This document shows, piece by piece, positions 55,079 to 63,755 of a stretch of 64,000 bases of DNA; the stretch's first letter is position 1, and each line of letters starts with the position of its first letter. The notes under the pieces are model-generated. The model did no database searches and was not told the DNA's origin. It saw only the letters and a list, made by a program, of their open reading frames with translations. The stretch is taken from assembly GCF_014705655.1 (NCBI RefSeq), contig NZ_JACXIY010000006.1, forward strand, positions 1-64,000, given 5' to 3'. The translations under genes and the position numbers were made by a program. Source of the stretch: Paenibacillus arenilitoris (GTDB lineage Bacteria; Bacillota; Bacilli; Paenibacillales; Paenibacillaceae).

Positions 55079-56191
55079 ATGAGCCAAGCAAATGAACGAC
55101 CGCCGTTCAGCGGGCTATTGTATGCCGGGTCGTACGGCGGGGCGGACGACGAGACGATTCACGTCTGCGCCTTCGACGGGGAATCGGGCAAGCTGAGCGT
55201 GCTGCAGCGCGTCTCGGGGCTGGAGAACGCCTCCTTCCTGGCGCTCCATCCGGACGGCCGCCGCTTGTACGCGGTCAGCGAGACGGGAACGACGGAGGGC
55301 GCGGCCGGGGGCTCCGTCGTCGCATACGACATCGACGACGCCACAGGACTGCTCGGCGCGCGGAGCGACCGCTTCTTGACGCATGGCGCACATCCCTGCT
55401 ACATAAGCGCGGATGCCGAGGGCCGGGCTTTGTTCGTCGCGAACTATACCGGCGGCAACGTGGCCGCGCTTCCGCTTACGGCCGAGGGCATGCCTGAGGC
55501 CGCTGCCTCCGTTCATGCGCATGAAGGCGAGCTTGGACCGAACACGGCCAGGCAAGATACGGCGCATGCGCACAGCATTATGCCGCTTGGGGAGACGGGC
55601 TGGCTTGTCGCGGCGGATCTGGGCCTCGACGCCGTCGTCGTCTATCGATACGACGCGGAGAGCCGCGAGCTTGCGAGGAAGGGCAGCTGCAAGGTGCGTC
55701 GCGGCGCCGGGCCGAGGCATCTGGCTTACCATGGGGAGCTCCGCACGGCATACGTCCTGAACGAGCTGGATTCGACGGTAACGGTGCTGAAGCTGGACGC
55801 CGGGCAAGGGACGTTGACGGCAGGACAGACGGTGCCGGCTCTGCCGTCCGGTTATAACGGCCGCAACGACGCGGCGGATCTCCATCTTGCGCCGTCTGGC
55901 CGTTTCTTGTACAGCTCGAACCGCGGCCATGACAGCATCGCCGCGTTCGCGGTCGACCCGGCAAGCGGGGAGCTGACGCCGATCCAGCACATCCACTGCG
56001 GGGGAGAGACGCCGCGCAACTTCGCGATTACGCCGGACGGCCGGTACCTCTTGGCCGCCCATCAGAAGACGGGAACGGTGGCGACGTTCCGCATCGACGG
56101 GGACAGCGGGCTGCTTTCGCCGACGGGACAGGCGCTCAAGCTGCCGAGCCCGGTATGCTTAACGTTCGGAAGAGCCCATTCGCCTGCGTGA
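55079..56191 (+). CDS. Lactonase-family beta-propeller (6-phosphogluconolactonase-like)
   Basis: 370 residues with a GAGGAAAGG site about 10 bases before ATG. The repeated blade motifs of the seven-bladed propeller are visible (LYAGSYGGADDETIHV, LALHPDGRRLYAVSETG, HPCYISADAEGRALFVANYTG, LAPSGRFLYSSNRGHDS, FAITPDGRYLLAAHQKTG). This is the YkgB/Pgl type (PF10282), which opens 6-phosphogluconolactone in the pentose phosphate pathway, although related propellers have other substrates. No secretion signal. Confidence 0.87.
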   Translation: MSQANERPPFSGLLYAGSYGGADDETIHVCAFDGESGKLSVLQRVSGLENASFLALHPDGRRLYAVSETGTTEGAAGGSVVAYDIDDATGLLGARSDRFLTHGAHPCYISADAEGRALFVANYTGGNVAALPLTAEGMPEAAASVHAHEGELGPNTARQDTAHAHSIMPLGETGWLVAADLGLDAVVVYRYDAESRELARKGSCKVRRGAGPRHLAYHGELRTAYVLNELDSTVTVLKLDAGQGTLTAGQTVPALPSGYNGRNDAADLHLAPSGRFLYSSNRGHDSIAAFAVDPASGELTPIQHIHCGGETPRNFAITPDGRYLLAAHQKTGTVATFRIDGDSGLLSPTGQALKLPSPVCLTFGRAHSPA

Positions 56192-56248
56192 TCCGCTCTG
56201 CGGACGCGAGGTATTTTTTCGCATATTTGAAAGGCAGGTCCTGTTAAC

Positions 56249-57475
56249 ATGTCCACACAACTGAAGGCCGTCGGCGCGAGGACAGAAGCTTTACGATCGG
56301 CGACCGTATACGCGATATTGATCGCCATTAGCTCGGTGCACTTGATGAACGATATGATGCAGTCGGTTGTAACGGCGCTGTTCCCGGTGCTCAAGGACTC
56401 GCTGAGCCTGAGTCTGTCGCAGATCGGCTGGATCGCTTTTACGCTGAATATGACGTCTTCCGTCATGCAGCCCGTCGTCGGGTTGATTTCGGATAAGAGG
56501 CCGTCGCCGTGGATGCTGCCGGTCGGCATGTTCTCCTCGATGATCGGCATGGCGGGCCTTGCGGTCGCGCCGAATTTTTATTTGCTGCTGCTCGCGGTCG
56601 TCTTCGTCGGCCTCGGCTCGGCGGTGTTCCATCCGGAAGGCTCCCGCGTCGTCCATCTGGCGGCCGGCAACCGTCGCGCGTTCTCGCAGTCCATTTACCA
56701 GGTCGGAGGCAACTTCGGGCATATGCTCGGCCCGCTCATGACGATGGCGATCTTCATCCCGCTCGGCCAGAAGGGCGCGGCTTGGGGGATGGCGCTTGCG
56801 GCTACGGCGATCATCATCTTAATGAAGGTCGTTCCGTGGTACAAGGAATCGCTGGCCGCGCATGACGGCAAGCTGAAGAAGAAAGCGGCGGGTGCCGCCA
56901 GACCGCCTCTTGCGTCCAAGGTCGTCGCCATGGCGCTCGGCATCCTCGTCTTGATCGTATTCGCCCGCTCTTGGTATGGGGCGGCCATCGGCAATTTTTA
57001 TCAATTTTACGTGGAAGAGACGTACGGGCTATCCATTAAGGCCGCACAGGTGCCGCTGTTCCTGTTCTTGGCGGCGGGCGTGGCCGGCACGTTCTTCGGC
57101 GGCATGCTGGCCGATCGGATCGGGCGCAAGAAGATGATGCTGATCTCCATTGTCGGAGCGGCGCCTTTCGCGCTTATGCTGCCGCATTTGCCGCTGGAGT
57201 GGGTGTATCCGATAATCGTGCTGCTCGGCTTTATTTTGCAATCGGGCTTCTCGGTGAGCGTCGTCTACGCGCAGGAATTGATGCCGGGCAAGGTGGGCAC
57301 GGCTTCGGGCCTAATAACCGGCCTCGCGTTCGGCATGGGCGGCCTTGGAGCCGTCGTGCTCGGCTACTTGGCGGATGCGCATACGCTGACCTATGTGATG
57401 GGGCTGTGCAGCGCGCTGCCGCTGCTGGGCTTGCTGGCCATCCTGCTGCCGAAAGACAGGCGGGAGGCGGCTTAA
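56249..57475 (+). CDS. MFS transporter, fosmidomycin-resistance (Fsr) type
   Basis: 408 residues with 12 predicted membrane helices and no extra domain. Early sequence SSVHLMNDMMQSVVTALFPVLK and then WMLPVGMFSSMIGMAGLAVA, GLGSAVFHPEGSRVVHLAAG and SIYQVGGNFGHMLGPLM follow the Fsr pattern, in which the HPEG motif recurs in the first half. Such proteins export drugs or sugars by proton antiport. The ribosome binding site (AAGGCAGG) is spaced wide. It lies 57 bases after the lactonase gene and may be cotranscribed. Confidence 0.85.
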   Translation: MSTQLKAVGARTEALRSATVYAILIAISSVHLMNDMMQSVVTALFPVLKDSLSLSLSQIGWIAFTLNMTSSVMQPVVGLISDKRPSPWMLPVGMFSSMIGMAGLAVAPNFYLLLLAVVFVGLGSAVFHPEGSRVVHLAAGNRRAFSQSIYQVGGNFGHMLGPLMTMAIFIPLGQKGAAWGMALAATAIIILMKVVPWYKESLAAHDGKLKKKAAGAARPPLASKVVAMALGILVLIVFARSWYGAAIGNFYQFYVEETYGLSIKAAQVPLFLFLAAGVAGTFFGGMLADRIGRKKMMLISIVGAAPFALMLPHLPLEWVYPIIVLLGFILQSGFSVSVVYAQELMPGKVGTASGLITGLAFGMGGLGAVVLGYLADAHTLTYVMGLCSALPLLGLLAILLPKDRREAA

Positions 57476-57488
57476 TTGGTGTCGATAC

Positions 57489-57519
57489 GGCTGCTTGGAG
57501 GTTCCGGGCGGCTTTTTTT
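57489..57519 (+). terminator. Terminator after the Fsr-like gene
   Basis: GGCTGCTTGGA pairs with TTCCGGGCGGCT through three G-T wobbles; seven T follow. A weaker stem but good T-tract. Confidence 0.6.
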
Positions 57520-57552
57520 ATTGCGATCTAATGTTATTTGTAATTTTGGAAG

Positions 57553-57581
57553 TTGAATAATACCAAACAATATTGTATTAT
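57553..57581 (+). promoter_or_regulatory. Promoter of the GIY-YIG fusion gene
   Basis: TTGAAT (57553-57558) and TATTAT (57576-57581) are 17 bases apart, 41 bases before the start codon. ACAATATTGT (57567-57576) is a 10-bp palindrome over the spacer and a related AACAATATATTG follows the -10 box. Confidence 0.6.
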
Positions 57582-57622
57582 GTCTATAAATTAAATAAAC
57601 AATATATTGAGGTGTTTGTGTT

Positions 57623-58951
57623 ATGGATATAAGCGAGCGATTCTGGTCGTCCTCTATAGATGATTTGAAGCGGGGCTATGCTCACGATGAAGCCGAAGGC
57701 GTCTACTACTGCCTCGTATGCGGGGAAGGCTTTGAGGACGGGGAAGTGTTCCGGCACGAGCCGACAGGGCGTTGGTATGAGGCGCGCAAATACGCGGCCT
57801 ATCATTTGCGGCAGGAGCACGGCTCCATGCTCGCCTTCCTGCTCGAGCTGGACAAGAAAGCGACCGGGTTGACCGACCTGCAGAAAGAGCTGATCGAAGG
57901 CTTTGCCGCGGATTTGTCGGACAAAGAGATGATGGCCCGCACCGGCGCCGGCAGCGCCTCGACGATCCGCAACCACCGCTTCGTGCTGAAGGAGAAAGCG
58001 AAGCAGGCGAAGCTGCTGCTGGCCATTCTGGAAATGATGGAGGCAGGAGCGCAGACGGCTCCGCGGTTCGTGCCCGTGCACCGCACGGCGACACGCGTCG
58101 ACGAGCGTTACGCGATCACGCAGGAGGAGTACGAGGAGCTGCTGAAGCAATATTTGCCGGATGGGCCGGACGGTCCGCTCGCCGCGTTCCCGCGCAAGGA
58201 GAAGCGGAAGGTTGCCGTGCTTCGCCATATCTCTTCGTACTTTCGCAGCGGCGTCCGGTACTCGGAGAAGGAAGTGAACGAGCTGCTGAGCCGCTTCTGG
58301 TCGGAGGATTACGTCGCGCTGCGCCGCTATTTGATCGAGTACGGTTTTTTGGATCGCAAGGACGACGGGAGCGAGTACTGGGCGAAGGAGCCGGCCGGCG
58401 CAAGAGGTTATCATGAATCGGCATCAGGTGACGGAATTTCGGAGAAGAACGGCAGGGCACCAGGGAAGGAAGAGCCGCAGGACGTGGAGAACGGTGAAGG
58501 TCGAAGGGACGAGGATAGGTTGGATAAGGCGGACCGCAAGCGGCTGACGGCGGAATATCGGGAACACGAGCGGAAAATGGGCGTGTACCGGATTAAAAAC
58601 GACGTCAACGGCAAGGTGTATATCGGCGGCTCGACGAATTTGGATCCGGTCTGGGGAAAGGAGCGGTTCGCGCTCAATCTGGGCAGTCACCGCAACGCGG
58701 AGCTGCAGAAGGAATGGAAGCAATTCGGCGGCGAGAATTACTCGTTTCTCATTCTCGAGACCGTTCAATCCGATCATCGGGTCCGCTATGATGATAAAGA
58801 CGTGTCTGACCCGGAGGGGCGCGAGCTTGCGGATGCGGTGCGTCAATATAATCGGGAAGTAGCCGACTTGACGGAGCAATGGATCAAGAAGCTCCGGCCT
58901 TACGGGAATAAGGGCTATCATAGGGAGAGTGTAGAAGGAAATGTCGACTGA
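57623..58951 (+). CDS. Zinc-finger/HTH/DUF2087 protein with C-terminal GIY-YIG nuclease domain
   Basis: 442 residues. Four parts: C30-x2-C33 ... H61-x4-H66 in residues 28-66 (a C2H2-type zinc finger); a helix-rich stretch about 80-135 like a LuxR-type HTH (LSDKEMMARTGAGSASTIRNH); DUF2087 about 190-255 (FPRKEKRKVAVLRHISSYF and ALRRYLIEYGFLDRKDDGSEYW); a charged linker; then GIY-YIG from G320-V-Y to Y333-I-G335 with the follow-on GSHRNAELQKEWKQFG and YSFLILE. The set looks like a DNA-binding regulator joined to a nuclease fold. Whether the nuclease is active is unknown. It overlaps the MFS gene downstream by 11 bases, so they are coupled. The function may be defence or regulation. Confidence 0.85.
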   Translation: MDISERFWSSSIDDLKRGYAHDEAEGVYYCLVCGEGFEDGEVFRHEPTGRWYEARKYAAYHLRQEHGSMLAFLLELDKKATGLTDLQKELIEGFAADLSDKEMMARTGAGSASTIRNHRFVLKEKAKQAKLLLAILEMMEAGAQTAPRFVPVHRTATRVDERYAITQEEYEELLKQYLPDGPDGPLAAFPRKEKRKVAVLRHISSYFRSGVRYSEKEVNELLSRFWSEDYVALRRYLIEYGFLDRKDDGSEYWAKEPAGARGYHESASGDGISEKNGRAPGKEEPQDVENGEGRRDEDRLDKADRKRLTAEYREHERKMGVYRIKNDVNGKVYIGGSTNLDPVWGKERFALNLGSHRNAELQKEWKQFGGENYSFLILETVQSDHRVRYDDKDVSDPEGRELADAVRQYNREVADLTEQWIKKLRPYGNKGYHRESVEGNVD

Positions 58952-60203
58952 AGCAATGAAGGGAGCGGGCGGAAGCCTGTTCCGAAACAAGTTTTACCAA
59001 ACGATTCTGTTATCGAACGTCCTGCTGCAAATCGGGATCTGGGTTCGCAATTTCGCGATCCTCATGTACGTGACGGACAAAACGAACGAGGATCCGTTCG
59101 CGATCAGCCTGATGGGCTTCGTTGAATTTTTGCCGATCTTCGTGTTCTCCTTCATCGGGGGCACGTTCGCGGACCGGTGGAAGCCGCGGCTGACGATGAT
59201 CTGGTGCGACTTTTTATCGGCCGCGTCCGTCTTCATCGTACTGATCACGCTCATTTACGGGTCATGGCACATGGTCTATTTGGCCACGTTCGTATCGGCG
59301 ATATTGTCGCAATTCTCGCAGCCTTCGGCGATGAAGCTGTTCAAGCAGCATATCCCGGCCGAGCAGCTGCAGTCGGCCATGGCGATGTTCCAGTCGCTTA
59401 TCGCGATCTTCATGGTGCTTGGGCCGTCGCTAGGCGTCATTTCGTACCAAAAGTTCGGCATCGAAATATCGATCGGCGTTATGGGCGTCGCGTTCCTGCT
59501 GTCGGCGCTCGTCTTGTTCCGGATTCCGCGCGACCGCGAGGCGGAGAAGGCGGAAGCCGCAGTCGAACGCCGCTTCTGGCAAGAGCTGAAGGACGGGTTC
59601 GCCTACGTATGGCGCAGCCCGGTGCTGAAGTCGCTCGGCGGCACGTTCGCGCTTGCCGGTACGGCGGTCGGCATCGCGCAGACGCTCGGCCTGTTCATCG
59701 TGCTGGAGCGGCTCGGCCAGCCGAAGGAATTTTTGCAATTCATGCTGATGGTCAACGGCATCGCGATGCTGATCGGCGGCGGAGCGGTCATGGCCATCGC
59801 CAAAAAAGTAGCGCCGCAAAAGCTGCTTGCGCTCGGGATCTTCCTCAGCTCCGTCTGCATGGTCGGCGTCGGGCTATCGACGAGCATCCCGCTTACGCTG
59901 GCCCTGCAGTTCATTAGCGGGCTTGGCTTCCCGCTCATTCAGATCGGCATCAGCACGATGATCCTGCAATGGTCGGAGGAATCGTACGTCGGCCGGGTGA
60001 ACGGCGTGCTCAGCCCGATGTTCATGGGCATGATGGTCATCATGACGCTCGTGGCCGGCCAGCTGAAGCTCGTCTTCCCGCTCGTCGGCATCTATTGCAC
60101 CGCAGGCGTCATCATGTTTATCGGCATGCTGCTGCTTATTCCGCTCTTCAAGCATAAGCCGATCGCGGCGCAGGCGCAGCAGCAGCTCGCTGGAGGAGAT
60201 TGA
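58941..60203 (+). CDS. MFS transporter of the DHA3 (macrolide-efflux-like) family
   Basis: 420 residues with 12 membrane helices; first QTILLSNVLLQIGIWVRNFA. DHA3 signatures include FSFIGGTFADRWKPRLTMIW (loop 2-3) and a central basic/acidic loop RIPRDREAEKAEAAVERRFW. These export hydrophobic compounds including macrolides. AAGGAA precedes ATG; the gene starts 11 bases before the end of the GIY-YIG fusion, so both are made together. A terminator follows. Confidence 0.86.
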   Translation: MSTEAMKGAGGSLFRNKFYQTILLSNVLLQIGIWVRNFAILMYVTDKTNEDPFAISLMGFVEFLPIFVFSFIGGTFADRWKPRLTMIWCDFLSAASVFIVLITLIYGSWHMVYLATFVSAILSQFSQPSAMKLFKQHIPAEQLQSAMAMFQSLIAIFMVLGPSLGVISYQKFGIEISIGVMGVAFLLSALVLFRIPRDREAEKAEAAVERRFWQELKDGFAYVWRSPVLKSLGGTFALAGTAVGIAQTLGLFIVLERLGQPKEFLQFMLMVNGIAMLIGGGAVMAIAKKVAPQKLLALGIFLSSVCMVGVGLSTSIPLTLALQFISGLGFPLIQIGISTMILQWSEESYVGRVNGVLSPMFMGMMVIMTLVAGQLKLVFPLVGIYCTAGVIMFIGMLLLIPLFKHKPIAAQAQQQLAGGD

Positions 60204-60254
60204 CAGATTTCCCGGCATGAAGTAACATCTATTGTAGTTGATACGAGAAAAGCG

Positions 60255-60298
60255 AAGCACGCTTATTCCCTCGGAAGAGGGGGAAGTGTGCTTTTTTT
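60255..60298 (+). terminator. Terminator after the DHA3-like gene
   Basis: AAGCACGCTTATTCCCTC pairs with GAGGGGGAAGTGTGCTT across GGAA, followed by seven T. The rest to 60468 holds only the ribosome binding site of the next gene. Confidence 0.85.
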
Positions 60299-60468
60299 GT
60301 TGTTCTGTTGCAGAGAGTCGGCCGGGAAGGGGATTTTCAAAGCCCGGCTTATTTCGCGACGGTTGTTCGTTATTGTCGAAAAGAGCAGGTTTTATTTCGT
60401 TTATCCAGAAATGGTATGAAGTTCCTGCGAGAAACGGCCGAAATAAGGAATAGGAGAGAAGGATCGTT

Positions 60469-61419
60469 ATGCGCACAGGGAAGCTATTTGGTGTTTTTTT
60501 GCTCATTTTGGCAATCGCCGGCCTGCAGCCGGCAGCGTCGTATGCCGCCGAGAGGGCGGTTGTGACGAAAACCTACGAAATGAATGCGGCGGCCGACTTG
60601 ATCGCGTTCCGGCTGGAGGGCTACGACGGCGAATTTTCGTCGACCTTGACGCTGCCGGACGGGCATGTGATCAAGACGGCGAGGAGCAACAAAATCAACG
60701 ATGCCGGGAAGGCGGTCTGGACGAACGAATATACGGTCAAGCCCGCTCCGAAAGGGAAATACACCTTTACGATCGATGCGCCGAAGCGGGCGTATTACAA
60801 TCTGCAAGCAACCGTTCCGTTATTTTCCGACGTTTCGAGCCATTGGGCGGAGCCGGCCATTAACGACTTTGTCCGTCGAGGGATCGTCGCGGGTTACGGC
60901 GACGGCCGATTCGGGCCGAACGATCTGGTATCGGGCGAAGCGTTCGTGAAGATGGTGGCGCTGGCGCTGACCGAGGAGCAGCCGAACGGGAAGCGGCAAT
61001 GGCTGAAGACCTTCCGCTGGAAGGTGAAGGACGAGGAGCTAGGCAGGGCATTAGGCTTGCAGGAGTACAGCTTTGTTGCCGACAAGGGCGAGCCGTGGGC
61101 GAAGACGTATTTGGCGGCGGCGGGGGATCTTGGCTTGACGGGGAGCTGGACGGAGGAGGAGCTTGCCGGTCCGTTCAAGCGGAAGGACGTCGCGCTCATG
61201 GCGGCAACGGTGGTCGGCTTGACGAAGCCTGCTGCTCCGGAGCCCGCCGTCTTTCAAGACATCGGGCACTTGCCGGACCAATATCGGAAGGCGATCGATC
61301 TTGTCTGCAATTATGGCTTGCTCAGCGGCTATCCCGACGGCTTGTTTAAGCCGGAGAACCACGTAACCCGAGCCGAAGCGGTCAAAGCGTTATCGCGGCT
61401 CGTCGATTTTTTGAAATAG
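60469..61419 (+). CDS. Secreted protein with two SLH domains
   Basis: 316 residues; GGAGAGAAGG precedes ATG. Signal peptide about 1-26 (ends ASYA). An N-terminal beta domain (about 30-118) is followed by an SLH repeat at about 120-170 (FSDVSSHWAEPAINDFVRRG) and one at about 264-314 (FQDIGHLPDQYRKAIDLVCN), with a degenerate middle repeat (about 200-245). It should attach to wall polymer; two clear SLH repeats plus a weak third is normal. It may be coregulated with the next SLH gene 30 bases downstream. Confidence 0.82.
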   Translation: MRTGKLFGVFLLILAIAGLQPAASYAAERAVVTKTYEMNAAADLIAFRLEGYDGEFSSTLTLPDGHVIKTARSNKINDAGKAVWTNEYTVKPAPKGKYTFTIDAPKRAYYNLQATVPLFSDVSSHWAEPAINDFVRRGIVAGYGDGRFGPNDLVSGEAFVKMVALALTEEQPNGKRQWLKTFRWKVKDEELGRALGLQEYSFVADKGEPWAKTYLAAAGDLGLTGSWTEEELAGPFKRKDVALMAATVVGLTKPAAPEPAVFQDIGHLPDQYRKAIDLVCNYGLLSGYPDGLFKPENHVTRAEAVKALSRLVDFLK

Positions 61420-61449
61420 GCAGAGAGAACAACTTTGGGAGGAAGAACA

Positions 61450-62709
61450 ATGGTTAAAAAAATGATCGTTTCCATGCTTGCCGTAACTTTGATGATCGGA
61501 GCGCTCGGGTTTACGGGACCGGGCGGCAAGGAGGCAGTGTCCGCGGCTTCCGAGGCGCCATTTTCCGATATCGAGAAGCACTGGGCGAGGGAAAATATTA
61601 TAAAGGCGAGCGAAAGCGGCCTTGTCGACGGCTTCCCGGACGGCACGTTCCGCCCCGACGCCGTCGTAAGTGCGGATCAGTTCGTGTCGATGATGCTGCG
61701 TGCGTTCTCGGATGGGAATGGGAAGTTTGATCAGGGGTGGTTGGATGCTCTCTTTTATTTCCAACCTGCTTTTGCAGGGGATATTAAAACAGCAACTGAA
61801 AAACTGGGATTTAAATTTGAGAACGCCAAGACCGGCTATTGGGCCAAACCGTACATCGATATGTTGTATGAAATGTCACTTTTAATGACCTTTGATGATG
61901 TATACCCGAAGAAGTACGACATTTATAAAAAACAGCTTAAACGGGAGAATGCTTCTTATCTTTTGGGAGAATGGTTGTTCGATTACGAAGGAAATGAAGA
62001 TGTTCTTTACTCTGAGTTCGTGGAGAACAATAGTGGCTTAAAGGATTTCAATTCATTTACAAATTCTACAGTCAAAATCTATAGAAGCAGCGTACTTATT
62101 GCAGGCGTTATGAATGGATACCCCAACAATTATTTTTATCCGCATCGATATGTGACGCGTGCTGAAGCATTAACAATGGTACAGCGCCTGCGTGATAAGA
62201 GCTTACGGACACCATTTAAACCTAATCTGACAGGTAAATATTATTCTGAAGTAGATGGGAGAATCACTCTATTTAGTGATAAAACAAAATACGAGTACTA
62301 CATCAACTTTCTTAAACTTGCAAATCAGCATGTCACTACTGGATATAAAAGAGAACTAAGAAATGGTGTAGCTATTTGGGATAGTAAAGATTCGTTTGAA
62401 AAAAATGATTTTTTAATCCGGATAGGGGATTATGAATCGGCTCCCTTACCAGAATTCTCAATTGTTGTGCTACCAGGGACTGATCGTACAATTTCGATTA
62501 TGTATCCTAAAGTCAAATCAACAAAAAACAGTGGTGCCTTTCAAAATGCAATATTTGATTTGCTTGTTGGCGCAGGTAAAGGGGACGATCTGAAATCAAA
62601 GCTTACTAAATATGAAAAAACAGGAGATTTAATTAATTTTAAATTCAACAACAAAAGCTTCAAATTTTACGGTACAGGCAAGCAATTCATATTACAAATG
62701 ACTTACTAA
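61450..62709 (+). CDS. SLH-domain protein with a composition break
   Basis: 419 residues from ATG 61450, with GGGAGG seven bases upstream. Signal peptide about 1-31, one clear SLH repeat (about 37-80, FSDIEKHWARENIIKASESG), a second region near 108-165 and a third near 200-240 (SSVLIAGVMNGYPNNYFYPH, VTRAEALTMVQ). The C-terminal half (about 250-419) is not recognised. The first 290 bases are GC-rich like the neighbours; from about 61745 onward the gene becomes strongly AT-rich (A/T third positions), and this continues through the next gene. A recombination junction inside the gene is likely. Confidence 0.78.
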   Translation: MVKKMIVSMLAVTLMIGALGFTGPGGKEAVSAASEAPFSDIEKHWARENIIKASESGLVDGFPDGTFRPDAVVSADQFVSMMLRAFSDGNGKFDQGWLDALFYFQPAFAGDIKTATEKLGFKFENAKTGYWAKPYIDMLYEMSLLMTFDDVYPKKYDIYKKQLKRENASYLLGEWLFDYEGNEDVLYSEFVENNSGLKDFNSFTNSTVKIYRSSVLIAGVMNGYPNNYFYPHRYVTRAEALTMVQRLRDKSLRTPFKPNLTGKYYSEVDGRITLFSDKTKYEYYINFLKLANQHVTTGYKRELRNGVAIWDSKDSFEKNDFLIRIGDYESAPLPEFSIVVLPGTDRTISIMYPKVKSTKNSGAFQNAIFDLLVGAGKGDDLKSKLTKYEKTGDLINFKFNNKSFKFYGTGKQFILQMTY

Positions 62710-63755
62710 TATGAGGTGAAAAGGGTTGAAAAAACGTTACATGCGATGGGCATCAATCCTGATGATGCTTACGATGATTCTATCGCTAATAGCGATGTTT
62801 GATTATCCTTCAACTAGTAGTGCTGCTACATTAAAACCACCAACTACTATTAATGGCTTTCAAAACAAATGCGGATACGTCCCTGAAAGCGACGGTAGAA
62901 TACCGACAGATGTTAGACCGTGTTCTGATCCGACTTCTTCAAAGAGCGTTGGATATAAGTTTAACTCAAGCTTCTATTACAGTAAGACGTGGGGGAATTT
63001 GGGCGTAAAAGAACGGAACCTTATCGTTTACGGTACGCCACAATCTGTTCCATCCAGAGTACAGGATTTTAAAAATGGTTGGCAATCTGCCGGACCAGAG
63101 ACGGCGAAGAAAGATCAAGGTCATTTTTATGTTAATGGGCAGTACGGAGAATATCGTTACTTAGGATACACGCAAGACGGAAAGTTATTTTCAAATATTC
63201 ATTTCATAGTCGATTCAAATTCAGGAAATGCTCTATCAGGGAAGCATTGGGTCATTGAACCATGGAAATACCTTCCTAATTCATATCCCTACAAACCGAG
63301 TGGACCAGGAACAGCATATGGAAGCAGTAATCAAGTTGATGTCATGTTGCCTGTATACAATAATTATAGAGATAATATTACTCGGTCTATAGGTTTTTCC
63401 ATAACGCAAGGAGTAGCTTTCGCAGATAAATATGACGTTTTATCGCGAACACCATTTAACATGGACCCACGTAATTATATGTCCATCGACCAAGCCCCAA
63501 CCGCCCGCGAAGGTGGGTTTGGCAACATGTATCATTATTCCTGGGATGCGCATAGCCTCTATTATCATACTTATGCTCTAAAAAAATTCGAACCGGATGA
63601 AAAGAATAAACCACCTGCCTCTTGTGTTGCGACTCCTGTAGGAAAGCAGCCACTTGCGCTCGGCAAAGAAAGCAAAGTAAAAGTACAACTTAAAATAACA
63701 GGAACAATAAAAGACGATTTATTCATTGGTAGCACAAAGGCAGAAGCCCTATACT
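61740..63755. other. AT-rich tract of foreign composition
   Basis: Between about 61740 and 63755 the DNA is visibly AT-rich (runs such as AAAAACAAAATACGAGTAC-like codons, TTA, AAA and GAT rich), unlike the GC-rich DNA on both sides. Both edges fall within reading frames and the frames are not broken. This suggests that an allele from a lower-GC relative was introduced by homologous recombination. Borders are approximate and judged by eye. Confidence 0.6.
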
